Part shown: piece by piece, positions 18,022-26,981 of the stretch
Numbering within the stretch: position 1 is the first letter of the stretch
Layout of the letters: each line of letters opens with the position of its first letter
Origin: Mariniphaga sp964624645
GTDB lineage: Bacteria > Bacteroidota > Bacteroidia > Bacteroidales > Prolixibacteraceae
Reading direction: 5' to 3'
Assembly: GCA_964624645.1 (NCBI GenBank)
Contig: CAZVAD010000002.1
Coordinates: 28,546-92,545, forward strand
DNA length: 64,000 nt
Made by a program: the position numbers and the translations under genes
The notes under the pieces: generated by a model
Told to the model about the DNA's origin: nothing
Seen by the model: the letters and a program-made list of their open reading frames with translations, nothing else
Database searches by the model: none

Positions 18022-18837
18022 TCAGTACTGTTCTCTCTCGTTGGGGAATTTCATGGTTTTGACGTCTTCGATATAATTGCTTACAGCGCCTTTTATTTCT
18101 GCCGCAAGATTATGGTACCGCCGTAAAAATCGGGGTGAAAACTGCTGTGTAATTCCCAGTAAATCATGAACAACCAGCACCTGCCCGTCAACTCCGGAAC
18201 CAGCGCCAATGCCGATGATTGGTATTTTAAGCTCGCCGGCGACCTGCGCTCCAAGTTTAGCCGGAATTTTTTCCAGCACAATACCGAAACAACCCGCCTC
18301 TTCCAGCAGCCGGGCATCCGACAATAGCTTTTCCGCCTCTTCCTCCTCTTTTGCCCGCACCGTGTAGGTACCGAACTTATGAATGGATTGGGGCATCAGC
18401 CCAAGATGGCCCATCACGGGAATGCCAGCTGACAAAATCCGGTGAACCGATTCAATAATTTCCGAGCCGCCTTCCAGCTTAACCGCATCGGCAGCAGTCT
18501 CCTTCATAATCCGGATGGCTGAATCAATGGCTTTGCGGGAGTTTCCCTGGTAGGTGCCAAAAGGCAGGTCAACCACAACAAGCGCCCGTTTTACTGCCCT
18601 CACCACAGACTGGCCATGATAAATCATGTGCTCCAAAGTGATGGGCAGCGTAGTTTCATACCCTGCCATAACGTTAGATGCAGAGTCGCCGACTAAAATT
18701 ACATCAATGCCGGCTTCATCAACCAACATGGCCATGCTGTAGTCATAAGCAGTCAGCATAGTGATTTTCTCGCTGCGGAGTTTCATCTCCGACAACCGGT
18801 GGGTGGTTACTTTTCTCAGCTCGTTGTGTACTGACAT
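18022..18837 (-). CDS. panB: 3-methyl-2-oxobutanoate hydroxymethyltransferase
   Basis: First committed step of pantothenate synthesis: transfers a hydroxymethyl group from methylenetetrahydrofolate to ketoisovalerate to make ketopantoate. The 271-residue protein has the metal-binding VILVGDSASNV motif, the VDLPFGTYQ strand, KLEGG, GHLGLMPQS and the catalytic Glu in EKIP. No other pan gene is near. A good two-box Bacteroidota promoter lies just upstream (18863-18893). Confidence 0.96.
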   Translation of the reverse strand: MSVHNELRKVTTHRLSEMKLRSEKITMLTAYDYSMAMLVDEAGIDVILVGDSASNVMAGYETTLPITLEHMIYHGQSVVRAVKRALVVVDLPFGTYQGNSRKAIDSAIRIMKETAADAVKLEGGSEIIESVHRILSAGIPVMGHLGLMPQSIHKFGTYTVRAKEEEEAEKLLSDARLLEEAGCFGIVLEKIPAKLGAQVAGELKIPIIGIGAGSGVDGQVLVVHDLLGITQQFSPRFLRRYHNLAAEIKGAVSNYIEDVKTMKFPNEREQY

Positions 18838-18862
18838 TTTTCGTTTATTAATGATTCATCCG

Positions 18863-18893
18863 CAAAATTAGCCAAAAGTTTTGCCTTCGCAAA
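18863..18893 (-). promoter_or_regulatory. Bacteroidota-type promoter for panB
   Basis: On the minus strand TTTG (18890-18893) and TAATTTTG (18863-18870) are separated by 19 nt, an exact match to the TTTG-N19-21-TAnnTTTG pattern of the primary sigma factor of this phylum. The predicted start is near 18856, giving a leader of about 18 nt. Confidence 0.7.
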
Positions 18894-19005
18894 ATAGCGA
18901 AAGCTAACCGCGGCAACCGCAGTTGTACCGCACATTGCTCCAATAAAATGACCGGTTTATGCTTCCGGGACACAAAATGAATATTGCTTTCTGCCGGGGC
19001 AGGTA

Positions 19006-20118
19006 TTAAATCCGCAGGAAAATTTTCTTTTTGTACATATAGTAAAGGATTGACCAGCTGACGGCAATCCTTCCGATGACCAGAACAATATTTCCGCCTG
19101 ACTCGCTCATCATGTTTGCCAGCCAGCCAACAAAAAATTCACCGATGCGCCCGGGGTCTCCCATGCGTGAAAAGAGGTAAATAAAAATTGAATTCATCCC
19201 GATGACCGTGAAGAAAAACGCCCATTTTCTATATCCGAAGTGGTCAATAATCATATAGAAAAACGCCAGCAGCATAAAGCTGATCCCGCCGGTCAGCAGA
19301 TTGAACGTTGATGTCCAGCACTTTTTGATAATCGGATAAAAAGTGGAAAATGCCAGGGCGAGCACAACGGCTGCTGCCCCCGCGGCAAGAAGGTAACCTA
19401 TCTTCTGCCAGTCGGTGGATTTTTGGCTGCGGAGAATACTCCCCGCAAAAGTACCCATCAGCGTGATGCCTGTTGCAGAAATGCTGCACAGGATTCCTTC
19501 AGGGTCGTAGATGGTGTTATTGAGCCTTCCGGGCAGCAGCATCCGGTCGATGTATCCGTTGATGCAACCTTCGGGCGTAAGGACGCCTGCACCGATGCCG
19601 GGAACAGGAATCAGCAACTGAATGATTCCGATGCCTGTCAGAATGCCGGCAAACCAAATCAGGCGGCTGCGAACTGATTTCGTATAAATGACAATGATGG
19701 CAGCCAAAAAATAGGCAATCCCAATCTGCCCTAAAACGCTGGCAATCCGCCCGTTTTCAAAACCATTGCGAAAGGTGCCGTTGTAGAGTATTCCCAACAG
19801 GATTAACAGGACGCCCCGCTTCAATGCTTTCAGAAAAAGCTTTTGCCGCGGCACATTATTCTCAATTTTAGATGTGACGGAGAGCGGGATGGCCACCCCC
19901 GAAATAAACATGAAAAGCGGAAAAATAAGGTCATAGAACCGGAATCCTTCCCAGCTCACATGGTGCATCTGTGTTTCGAGCCAGTTGGGTCCCGTGAATT
20001 GGGATATTGCAACCACCAGCGCACTGCCGCCGGTTATCCAGAACATGTCAAATCCGCGGAGTGCATCCAGCGAGTGAAGCCGTTTTTGCGGCTCTGTCCG
20101 TAATGATTTTGTTGTCAT
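19006..20118 (-). CDS. HGSNAT/DUF5009-like membrane acyltransferase (first copy)
   Basis: A 370-residue, roughly ten-helix inner-membrane protein related to heparan-alpha-glucosaminide N-acetyltransferase and bacterial NagX. The family signature is present: SLDALRGFDMFWI at the start, then MHHVSWEGFRFYDLIFPLFMFISG, where the His before the Trp corresponds to the region holding the acceptor His of human HGSNAT. Members are thought to acylate amino sugars across the membrane, but this substrate is unproven. A paralogue lies at 52931-54025. No glycan gene is adjacent here. Confidence 0.85.
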   Translation of the reverse strand: MTTKSLRTEPQKRLHSLDALRGFDMFWITGGSALVVAISQFTGPNWLETQMHHVSWEGFRFYDLIFPLFMFISGVAIPLSVTSKIENNVPRQKLFLKALKRGVLLILLGILYNGTFRNGFENGRIASVLGQIGIAYFLAAIIVIYTKSVRSRLIWFAGILTGIGIIQLLIPVPGIGAGVLTPEGCINGYIDRMLLPGRLNNTIYDPEGILCSISATGITLMGTFAGSILRSQKSTDWQKIGYLLAAGAAAVVLALAFSTFYPIIKKCWTSTFNLLTGGISFMLLAFFYMIIDHFGYRKWAFFFTVIGMNSIFIYLFSRMGDPGRIGEFFVGWLANMMSESGGNIVLVIGRIAVSWSILYYMYKKKIFLRI

Positions 20119-20139
20119 CTGTTTTAATTTATTGAGTGG

Positions 20140-20171
20140 CGAAAGTAGAAATTTTTCAGAAAATAATCCAA
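20140..20171 (-). promoter_or_regulatory. Probable promoter for the first HGSNAT-like gene
   Basis: On the minus strand TTG (20169-20171) and TACTTTCG (20140-20147) are 21 nt apart; the -7 box has one mismatch to TAnnTTTG. The predicted start is about 15 nt before the ATG. Confidence 0.45.
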
Positions 20172-20318
20172 TAAAAAGTCAGCTGTTTCCCCGGAAAACC
20201 ATATTAATACCAAAGTCTCGGTAACCGGTAATGACATTGCCCTACCAGACCTGATTATTTTCTTGTTTCATGGGAAAATGCACCGGATGGGCTGAAAGCA
20301 TATTCAACATCTTAGAAA

Positions 20319-21700
20319 TCAAATATTTTCATCCATCAAAAACCGGTGCGAGATAAACCGGACGGGGTACCACGATGCANNNNNNNNNNNNNNNNNNNNN
20401 NNNNNNNNNNNNNNNNNNNNNNNNNNNNNNNNNNNNNNNNNNNNNNNNNNNNNNNNNNNNNNNNNNNNNNNNNNNNNNNATTTTCATCCATCAAAAACCG
20501 GTGCGAGATAAACCGGACGGGGTACCACGATGCAATAAATCCGATTCCCAAAACAATGCCGAGAATCAGCAGGATGTCCGACAAAATGATTTGTACGGGA
20601 TATGCCGTGATGATAAATGAACCGGCGCCGGGAAGTGTAACCAGTTCAAACCGGATCTGAAGCCAGCACACAAAAATTCCGAGAGCCGAGCCGATTAAAG
20701 CGCCGAAAAGTGAAATGAGCCAGCCTTCAAACAGAAAAATTCTGCGGATCAGTTTTGAGTCTGCTCCCATGCTGCGCAAAATAAACAAGTCCTCTTTCTT
20801 GTCGATAATCAGCATGGAAAGGCTTCCTAGCATATTAAAAGAAGCGACAATCAAAATGAAAACCAGAATAAAATAGGAAGCCCATTTTTCTGATTTCATG
20901 GTTTTGAAAATCATGTCATGCTGCTGGTATTTATTTTTCACCCGGAACGAATCTCCTAAAATTTCCTGAATCTGCTTCTGCAATTTTTTAGGATTGGTGC
21001 CGCGGTCAATGCCTAACTCCACCGCAGAAACCTTGTTTTCGCTTTCAAAAAGCCGGGAAGCAAAGTGATAAGGCACAATCATGTATTTGGAATCGATCTC
21101 TTCGAGAACTGAAAATACGCCTGCCGGAAAAATATAGTCAAAATTGAGCGAACGCGCCGGATTGATGGAAGTCTGGCGGCCTTTTTTCGGGACAAAAATG
21201 CGGATGGGATCCACAAAAGAGAGCCCCAGTCCAAGATTATAGGCCACGCCCTGCCCCACAACAGCATAGTCAGTTCCGTCATCCTGCAGCATGAAAATAC
21301 CGTCGATAATCAGCGTGTCAATGCTTGTGTAGTCCGGGTAATTGGACGGAACGCCTTTCACAATGGCAGGATACTGCTGGTCGCCATATTTGAGCAGAGC
21401 CGTCTCTTCGATCACTTCAGCATAATGTGAAACACCTGTAAGCTTTTGAATTTCAGCAAATGAGCCGTCGGAAGGCGAAAACATTTTCCCGTGTGCAGCG
21501 GTGATTTTCAGGTCGGGATCAAAGTTACTGAAGAATGTTTCTATCAGGCCGTTAAACCCGTTGAAAACGGAAAGCACGATGACCAGCGCCATGGTCCCCA
21601 CGATAATACCTGCCACGGAAATGCCGGAAATGATGTTGATGATGTTTTGTTTCTTTTTCGAAAACAAATACCTGAGCGCTATGAAAAGTGATAAATTCAA
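20319..21700 (-). CDS. LolC/LolE-type ABC transporter permease, interrupted by an assembly gap
   Basis: Inner-membrane permease of the MacB/FtsX superfamily, resembling the LolCE proteins that release lipoproteins from the inner membrane to LolA. There is an N-terminal helix (ALRYLFSKKKQNIINIISGIS), a large periplasmic domain of about 240 residues, and three C-terminal helices. The 100-N gap at 20380-20479 is flanked by identical 55-bp sequences; collapsing gap and repeat removes 155 bp and restores an in-frame end at MDENI with a stop at 20319, giving 408 residues, the normal length. As printed, the frame runs into a wrong C-terminus. It lies 33 bp after rbfA. LolC or LolE cannot be separated here, and no LolD ATPase is in view. 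Confidence 0.85.
20325..20534. other. Assembly gap with duplicated flanks (not biological)
   Basis: Bases 20325-20379 and 20480-20534 are identical over 55 bp and directly flank 100 N (20380-20479). A perfect repeat that ends exactly at the gap on both sides, together with the restored reading frame when one copy and the N are removed, shows an unmerged contig overlap rather than a real duplication. The length would fit an assembly k-mer of 55 (inference). Confidence 0.93.
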
Positions 21701-21733
21701 TTCGTTGTCTGAAAGATATTATTTGGGAAAAAT

Positions 21734-22078
21734 CTATTTATGCAGCAGATTATCAATATTTTCAATATAATCCAGGCTGTCGTCGATATAAAATTCAAGC
21801 TCGGGAATAATCCGGACGCTTTTACCAATCCGCCGCCCCAGTTCCCCACGGATTGATTTCCCGCCGAGCCGAATTTCACTCAATATTTCTTCTGCGAATG
21901 ATGAAGGATAGATGCTCAGGTAAATCCGTGCGATTCCCATATCTTTTGTCACCCGCACAATGGAGACGCTGATGAGCTTTCCGTTGAATTTCGTTTTGTT
22001 CAGTTGCAGTATAATATCGGCAATTTCGCGCTGAATAAGCCGCGAAACTTTATTTTGTCTTGTGGTGAATTGTTCCAT
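21734..22078 (-). CDS. rbfA: 30S ribosome-binding factor A
   Basis: Late 30S subunit maturation factor that binds helix 1 of 16S rRNA; KH-like fold. The 114-residue length and the family features (N-terminal RQNKVSRLIQREIADI, central VRVTKDMGIARIYLS and C-terminal RIIPELEFYIDDSLDY) are clear. An exact -7 box (TAATTTTG on the minus strand, 22110-22117) lies 32 bp upstream. The LolC/E-type permease follows 33 bp downstream and is probably in the same transcript. Confidence 0.95.
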   Translation of the reverse strand: MEQFTTRQNKVSRLIQREIADIILQLNKTKFNGKLISVSIVRVTKDMGIARIYLSIYPSSFAEEILSEIRLGGKSIRGELGRRIGKSVRIIPELEFYIDDSLDYIENIDNLLHK

Positions 22079-22340
22079 AACCTTAATTGTTTTGGGTTTT
22101 TAAATGGTTCAAAATTAAGGAAAAAAATTGTGGTTGTCTGATAAAATCAGCAGTTTGTGTCTGAGTGATCAGAAAATTTGCTTTAATTACAAACCCGGGC
22201 AATCGTTTTCTGTTCTTTAATGAGAACCGGTATCTTTACACGCACTTTCTTTCCTGATGCAGCGCTAAAAGCCTGTCGGATAATGAAAAAAATTCTTTAG
22301 CATTGTTTTTGCTAAGCAAAGGCCGAAAAATATTTTAAGC

Positions 22341-24140
22341 ATGAATCTGAAACAATTATTCAGGGCGCTGATGCCCTATGTGAAACCTTATAAATGGCTG
22401 GTTATTACCGCACTGCTATTGACCCTGGTCGGTTCTTTCACCGCTCAGGTGAATGCACTTGTGCTCAGATACACGGTGGATGAAGTGAATAATCTGGTGG
22501 AATCAGGTAAAGGACTGACAGCCGGACTGTATGTTTTAACCACAATCAGTATCATTTTGCTGGTCAAGGAATTGCTGAATGTGCTCATCACCTTCGCCCA
22601 GAAACTGTATGGGGAAAAACTCCGGATCTACGTTTCCCGAGACATGGCAGATGAAGTGGTGGAGAAAATACTTTCCTATAAACTGGCATTCTACTCTTCT
22701 TCGGATAACGAATCCGGGAAACTCCAAACCCGTATAGACCGCGGGATTTCAAGTATCACCCGGCTGGTGAAGGATTTTTTCATCAGCATTCTGCCGCTGT
22801 TTGCCAATGCGCTGCTGGCATTGATTTTAATGTTCAATGCCAACTTCTGGGTCGGATTTGTAGGGCTGGCAACCATTCCCGTTTATGTTCTTATTGCCAC
22901 CCGTCAGGCCACTGTCCTCAGCGGATGGCGCCGGAGAATGCGCTATTTCAGGGAAACGAAAAACCAGGGAATCATCAATATCATTCAGTCCATCAATGTC
23001 ATAAAGTCTTTTAACAGGGAACAAATTGAATGGAAAAAACAGTCTGAGATACAATATGATATAACAGAGAATCAACTGAGTATCCAAAAAACCGGCTATC
23101 TTTTCAGCGGTGTTAAAATTTTTGTGGAGCAGATTGGCGTGGTGGCGATTATCATACTGACTGCCTATTTTGTGCTGAAAGGGGAGATGACGATAGGGAT
23201 GATTATGTTTCACATCATGCTGTTCAACAACGTGAAGGCTCCAATCGGACAGCTTCACATGATTTTTGATGAAATGAACGATGCGCTGATCTATTCTGAA
23301 AGCTTTTTTGAAATTCTGAAAGCGGAACATGAAATTGAACCTTCCGGGAACTATAAACCGGAAAAAATTCACGGACTGTTTGAGCTGAAAGACGTCAGCT
23401 TCACCTACCCCAACGGCACACAGGCGCTTCACAATGTCGATATGAAAATAAAGCCCGGCAGAATTACTGCATTTGTCGGATTGAGCGGCGCAGGAAAAAG
23501 CACGGTCATCAATCTGTTGGATAAATTCTACGAGCCCGGTTCAGGTGAAATCCTGCTGGATGGCGTGCCGCTCCGGGAGTATGACACGAAATTTGTAAGG
23601 GAAAATATCGGGCTGGTTTTGCAGAAAAATCACATTTTCAGCGGAAGTATCGAAGACAATATCCGCTATGGCAAACCCGGCGCAAGCCCTGAAGAAATCT
23701 GCGAAGCAGCGCGCAAGGCCTATATCTATGACCAGATCATGGAGCTGCCGCATCAATTTGAGACCAATGCGCTGGAGCTGTCCGGCGGGCAGCAGCAACG
23801 ACTGGCCATTGCCCGGATGTTCCTTAAAAATCCGCCAATCATTTTCTTAGATGAGCCTACCGCCAGCCTGGATGCCATTGCCACCGAGCAGATAAAAAAC
23901 AGCCTGGATGCCATCAAAAAAGACCGCACCGTGATTATTATCTCCCACAGTATTTCGCAAATCATTGATTCGGACTGCATCTATTCCCTGCAGAACGGAC
24001 GGGTTATAGAAGGCGGAACACATGAAGACATCTACGAGCAAAACGGTGTGTATAAAGATATTTTTGATGCCATGGCCCGCAGCCTGAATATCGACAAAAT
24101 TGCCAAAACCTATGACGAAAAAGAGATGGTAAATGAGTAG
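22341..24140 (+). CDS. ABC exporter, fused membrane and ATPase domains (MsbA-like)
   Basis: Homodimeric type IV ABC exporter in the inner membrane. Residues 1-310 form six transmembrane helices; the ATPase follows with Walker A GLSGAGKST, Q-loop VLQKNH, signature LSGGQQQR, Walker B IIFLDEPTASLD and the switch His in IISHS. At 599 residues the length is standard. The substrate is not determinable; lipid A precursor or peptide export are possibilities. A TATCTTTA near-match to a -7 box occurs at 22231-22238. It converges with the BaeRF gene 27 bp away. Confidence 0.92.
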   Translation: MNLKQLFRALMPYVKPYKWLVITALLLTLVGSFTAQVNALVLRYTVDEVNNLVESGKGLTAGLYVLTTISIILLVKELLNVLITFAQKLYGEKLRIYVSRDMADEVVEKILSYKLAFYSSSDNESGKLQTRIDRGISSITRLVKDFFISILPLFANALLALILMFNANFWVGFVGLATIPVYVLIATRQATVLSGWRRRMRYFRETKNQGIINIIQSINVIKSFNREQIEWKKQSEIQYDITENQLSIQKTGYLFSGVKIFVEQIGVVAIIILTAYFVLKGEMTIGMIMFHIMLFNNVKAPIGQLHMIFDEMNDALIYSESFFEILKAEHEIEPSGNYKPEKIHGLFELKDVSFTYPNGTQALHNVDMKIKPGRITAFVGLSGAGKSTVINLLDKFYEPGSGEILLDGVPLREYDTKFVRENIGLVLQKNHIFSGSIEDNIRYGKPGASPEEICEAARKAYIYDQIMELPHQFETNALELSGGQQQRLAIARMFLKNPPIIFLDEPTASLDAIATEQIKNSLDAIKKDRTVIIISHSISQIIDSDCIYSLQNGRVIEGGTHEDIYEQNGVYKDIFDAMARSLNIDKIAKTYDEKEMVNE

Positions 24141-24167
24141 GAAACTGAAGACTTTGTCTTTAAATCC

Positions 24168-25241
24168 CTAATAGCGTGTTATTGCGCCAAAACCATCAAA
24201 TTTTGGTAATTCACCCTTAGGCAGAAATACCACGTCGCCACCAAAATCCATGTTGGCTTCAATCATTTCGTCGTAAATATCGTCAACCACACCTTTTACG
24301 TTTCTTTGGCTTTCAGGCACCAGCGTGATTTTGTTTTTTTCCATCAGACCGGGCTGGAAAAGATTTTCTTCAATGAACAAAGTTTGGACTTTGCCTTGAA
24401 AAATAGCCTGCCAGATATCATTCACATCGCTTAAAAAATTGCCGGAGCCAACTGCCTTCTTCAACTCTTCCTTTCTTGCATGATTCTTTTCAATGGAATA
24501 TTTCTGCAAAATCTCCCAGGCTTCATCAACAATGTGATGCGCTTTTGCTTCCAGACTACTCTGGTTCAAAAACACATCAAAAATACTTTGCTTTTGATCG
24601 GCAATTTTCAGGTACTCATAATAATTTGACTCTTCCGTACAAATCATAACCGGAAGGGGATTTTCCTTTCTGACCTTATTCACTTCCTTGTCTATACGGT
24701 TGAAAAATTCAGCGAGCAGGTTGGTTTGGCGGGGTGCATTGGACTGCTCAGCTCTGTTGGTGGAATAAAATTTTGTATTTAAAATCGGAAAAGGCTCTCC
24801 AATTTCGGCCACCACTTTATCGTTGAATGCTTCAATGAGCCTTGCTTTTTGCTTGCCAAGCACAAGAATATAGTAGTTTGTGTTCAGGTGAATTGCCCTG
24901 AGAAGATCGCGGGTTGCAAAAGTATCATCAATAACTACCCGCTCTTCCACCGAAACAGGCAGCCTGACAAATTCCGCAATATCTTCATTGACAAAAAGAA
25001 TCAGACTTTCAAGATTATAGTTGTGGTCAATTTGAGCTTCCAGATTTAACAGGCGCTGAACCAATTGCTGTGCATCGCGTTTGCTCTCGTCTGCAAAAAG
25101 CCTGCTTTCCGCCTCTTTTATCAGATTTTTTAAAGCGATAGGGTCTTTTTTGTTATCCGGGCTTGTTCTGTGTGTGTTCAAAATTATTGTAATACAATTT
25201 TCCGAGATGGCATCCCTAAGCCTTTTAAGTGTAGTTTTCAT
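24168..25241 (-). CDS. BaeRF-family protein, probable ribosome hibernation/rescue factor
   Basis: A 357-residue member of the bacterial archaeo-eukaryotic release-factor-like (BaeRF) group, whose aRF1/Pelota-like domain suggests action at the ribosome; related proteins have been named hibernation factors. Features are an N-terminal region with SENCITIILNTHRTSPDN, a middle domain with FVNEDIAEFVRLPV and YYILVLGKQKARLI, and a C-terminal domain ending FDGFGAITRY. No GGQ peptide-release motif is seen. The start at 25241 (MKTTLKRLRDA) is chosen because the upstream 39 residues are Lys-rich and low-complexity. Function is inferred from family naming. Confidence 0.7.
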   Translation of the reverse strand: MKTTLKRLRDAISENCITIILNTHRTSPDNKKDPIALKNLIKEAESRLFADESKRDAQQLVQRLLNLEAQIDHNYNLESLILFVNEDIAEFVRLPVSVEERVVIDDTFATRDLLRAIHLNTNYYILVLGKQKARLIEAFNDKVVAEIGEPFPILNTKFYSTNRAEQSNAPRQTNLLAEFFNRIDKEVNKVRKENPLPVMICTEESNYYEYLKIADQKQSIFDVFLNQSSLEAKAHHIVDEAWEILQKYSIEKNHARKEELKKAVGSGNFLSDVNDIWQAIFQGKVQTLFIEENLFQPGLMEKNKITLVPESQRNVKGVVDDIYDEMIEANMDFGGDVVFLPKGELPKFDGFGAITRY

Positions 25242-25486
25242 TTTTATATCCTTTAATTGTTGTAAAATTTTTCTGAAAGACGATTTTTTTGTCTTAGATT
25301 TTTGTTCTTTTTCTTTAAGGGTTACAAATATTTTAAAACATTGTTCAAATGACGGCAAAATATAAAAAATTTACTTAACGTGAATTCGACCTAAATAAAT
25401 TACAGGCTTTTTTGGTCTATGATGTGGACAACTGCATTGACAGAAAGTTTTTACCAACAAAAGGAATACACTATAAATACTTATAA

Positions 25487-25705
25487 TCAGTTGATTACAA
25501 AGCCATCCACTCTCCCGGAGCAGGTATGATTTATCGGATAAATATTCTTGAATTGATCCTTGTCAAATTTGATTATTGTTCTTTTCCAGGCATAATCTTA
25601 CCCCGGAGCAGCATCAGACAGTTCTTCATAATCTTCCTGGTTATTATTAAATGTAAGCCATCAATAAAAGCAACTTGTTGCCTTTTATGGAGCCATTTTC
25701 ACTTT
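25487..25705 (-). pseudogene. Decayed coding sequence of unknown family
   Basis: Within the 628-bp gap upstream of the HU/SPOR gene, the minus strand reads like protein but is broken. One frame (25660 down to 25487) encodes a stretch ending NQEDYEELSDAAPG, then an in-frame TAA, then DYAWKRTIIKFDKDQF and further residues up to a TGA at 25487. Immediately upstream, the +1 frame gives LKSENGSIKGNKLLLLMAY before stopping. One frameshift plus one nonsense codon would make a single tail of about 70 residues. The remaining parts of the gap (25242-25486, 25706-25869) show only AT-rich sequence and the promoter listed next. Confidence 0.4.
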
Positions 25706-25830
25706 TCAAGTTGACAAATCAGTATTTTCTGAATATAAAAACTTACATATCTGACTAGTAGATGACTTTGGAATTAATAATGTTAAAATACCTTTTGGGG
25801 TATCTGTTCATTTTTGATGAAACGAATGCT

Positions 25831-25859
25831 TTGTCTCCACAGATGTTTTACTAATTTTA
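25831..25859 (+). promoter_or_regulatory. Possible promoter of the HU/SPOR operon
   Basis: TTG (25831-25833) and TAATTTTA (25852-25859, one mismatch) are 18 nt apart, slightly short of the usual 19-21. The ATG follows 10 nt after the -7 box, so the leader would be only a few nucleotides. Confidence 0.35.
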
Positions 25860-25869
25860 CACTTATAAA

Positions 25870-26964
25870 ATGTCAGACATGAACATTGGGTATTATATCC
25901 GTCAACTTTTGCCGGAAAACGAAACCGTAGTTTTCCCGGGGCTTGGGGCTTTTTTTCTGGAATATAGCCCGGCTGAAATTATGCCGGATTCGGATGAGAT
26001 TCTTCCGCCATCCGGGAAATTACTGTTCAGTTCAAAAATCAGGAACGATGACGGGTTGCTTTCCGGTTTTATTGCTCAGAGCGAAAGCATCCCGGTTCAG
26101 GAAGCCCTCCGTAAAATCAAAGAAACAAGGGATGATATTCTTTATCAGCTGGATAAAGGAGAAAAAGCACATCTGGACAATCTGGGGATTCTGTTTTATG
26201 ATGAAAACCATGTGCTTCAGTTTGAACCTTTCCCGGGAGAAAATCTGTTTGCGGAAACCTTCGGACTGGAAATAATTTCAACCAAAGATACCGAAGAAAT
26301 ACCGGAAGAAGTTACTGAGACAGTTGAACCAGAGCCTGTTATTCCACCTAAAGAACCGGTTGCAGACCATCTGGTTGACGAACCGGATGCTGAAGAGCAT
26401 TCCGCTGAGATTCCGTCTGTTCCTCCGGTTCAGGAACCTGCAGAAAAAAAGAGGCGGGGCGGATTCTGGCTGTGGTTGTTGCTGTTGGCTGTTTTGGCCG
26501 GCGCCGTTTTGTTTTTCTTCCTGAAAAAAGAAAAGAAAGAAACTCCTGCGCAAAAAACAGAAACAGTGGTTACTCCTGAGCCTGAAGAGTTTCTGCCCGA
26601 AGAACCGGCAGATTCAACAACATCGGATTCATTGCATATGGCAGTGGAACTGTCTGCAACAGACAGTCTGAGCGTTGCTGATGAGCCGGATATGGAAACT
26701 TTTTCAGGATTTTCCGTGCCGGATACATCAAAATACTATCTCGTTGGAGGCAGTTTCAGCAAGCTGAAAAATGCCGAAGAATATTTCCAGCAGATGAAAA
26801 ATAAAGGATACAGTCCGCAGCACTTGGGATTGCACGGCAGTTTTTACCTTGTTGCCATTGAAATCTTTGACAACAGCAGGGAAGCTTTCAGGGAGCAGTA
26901 TAATTTCCTTGACCGGTTGCCCGATTCGGGAGTCTGGGTTTATAAGCCTGAAAAATCAGAATAA
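25870..26964 (+). CDS. HU-CCDC81-like and SPOR domain membrane protein
   Basis: A 364-residue Bacteroidota-type protein with two HU/CCDC81-like regions in the cytoplasmic N-terminal part (residues about 1-130, including NETVVFPGLGAFFLEY), an acidic Pro/Glu linker (140-190), one transmembrane helix (about 198-217), a second acidic linker and a C-terminal SPOR domain (about 285-364, starting KYYLVGGSFSKLKNAEEY). SPOR domains bind peptidoglycan glycans lacking stem peptides, often at division sites. The layout suggests a link between a cytoplasmic DNA- or protein-binding module and the cell wall. It lies 17 bp before the Gfo/Idh gene. Confidence 0.85.
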   Translation: MSDMNIGYYIRQLLPENETVVFPGLGAFFLEYSPAEIMPDSDEILPPSGKLLFSSKIRNDDGLLSGFIAQSESIPVQEALRKIKETRDDILYQLDKGEKAHLDNLGILFYDENHVLQFEPFPGENLFAETFGLEIISTKDTEEIPEEVTETVEPEPVIPPKEPVADHLVDEPDAEEHSAEIPSVPPVQEPAEKKRRGGFWLWLLLLAVLAGAVLFFFLKKEKKETPAQKTETVVTPEPEEFLPEEPADSTTSDSLHMAVELSATDSLSVADEPDMETFSGFSVPDTSKYYLVGGSFSKLKNAEEYFQQMKNKGYSPQHLGLHGSFYLVAIEIFDNSREAFREQYNFLDRLPDSGVWVYKPEKSE

Positions 26965-26981
26965 TTCAAAAACAATATACT

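Noticed and set aside
20336..20378. C-terminal extension of the LolC/E-type permease after the N run
   Set aside because: It is a frame artefact of the unmerged 55-bp overlap; the true end is MDENI.
25526..25714. 62-codon plus-strand frame in the gap before the HU/SPOR gene
   Set aside because: The minus strand of the same stretch reads more like protein; the plus frame is hydrophobic AT-rich noise.
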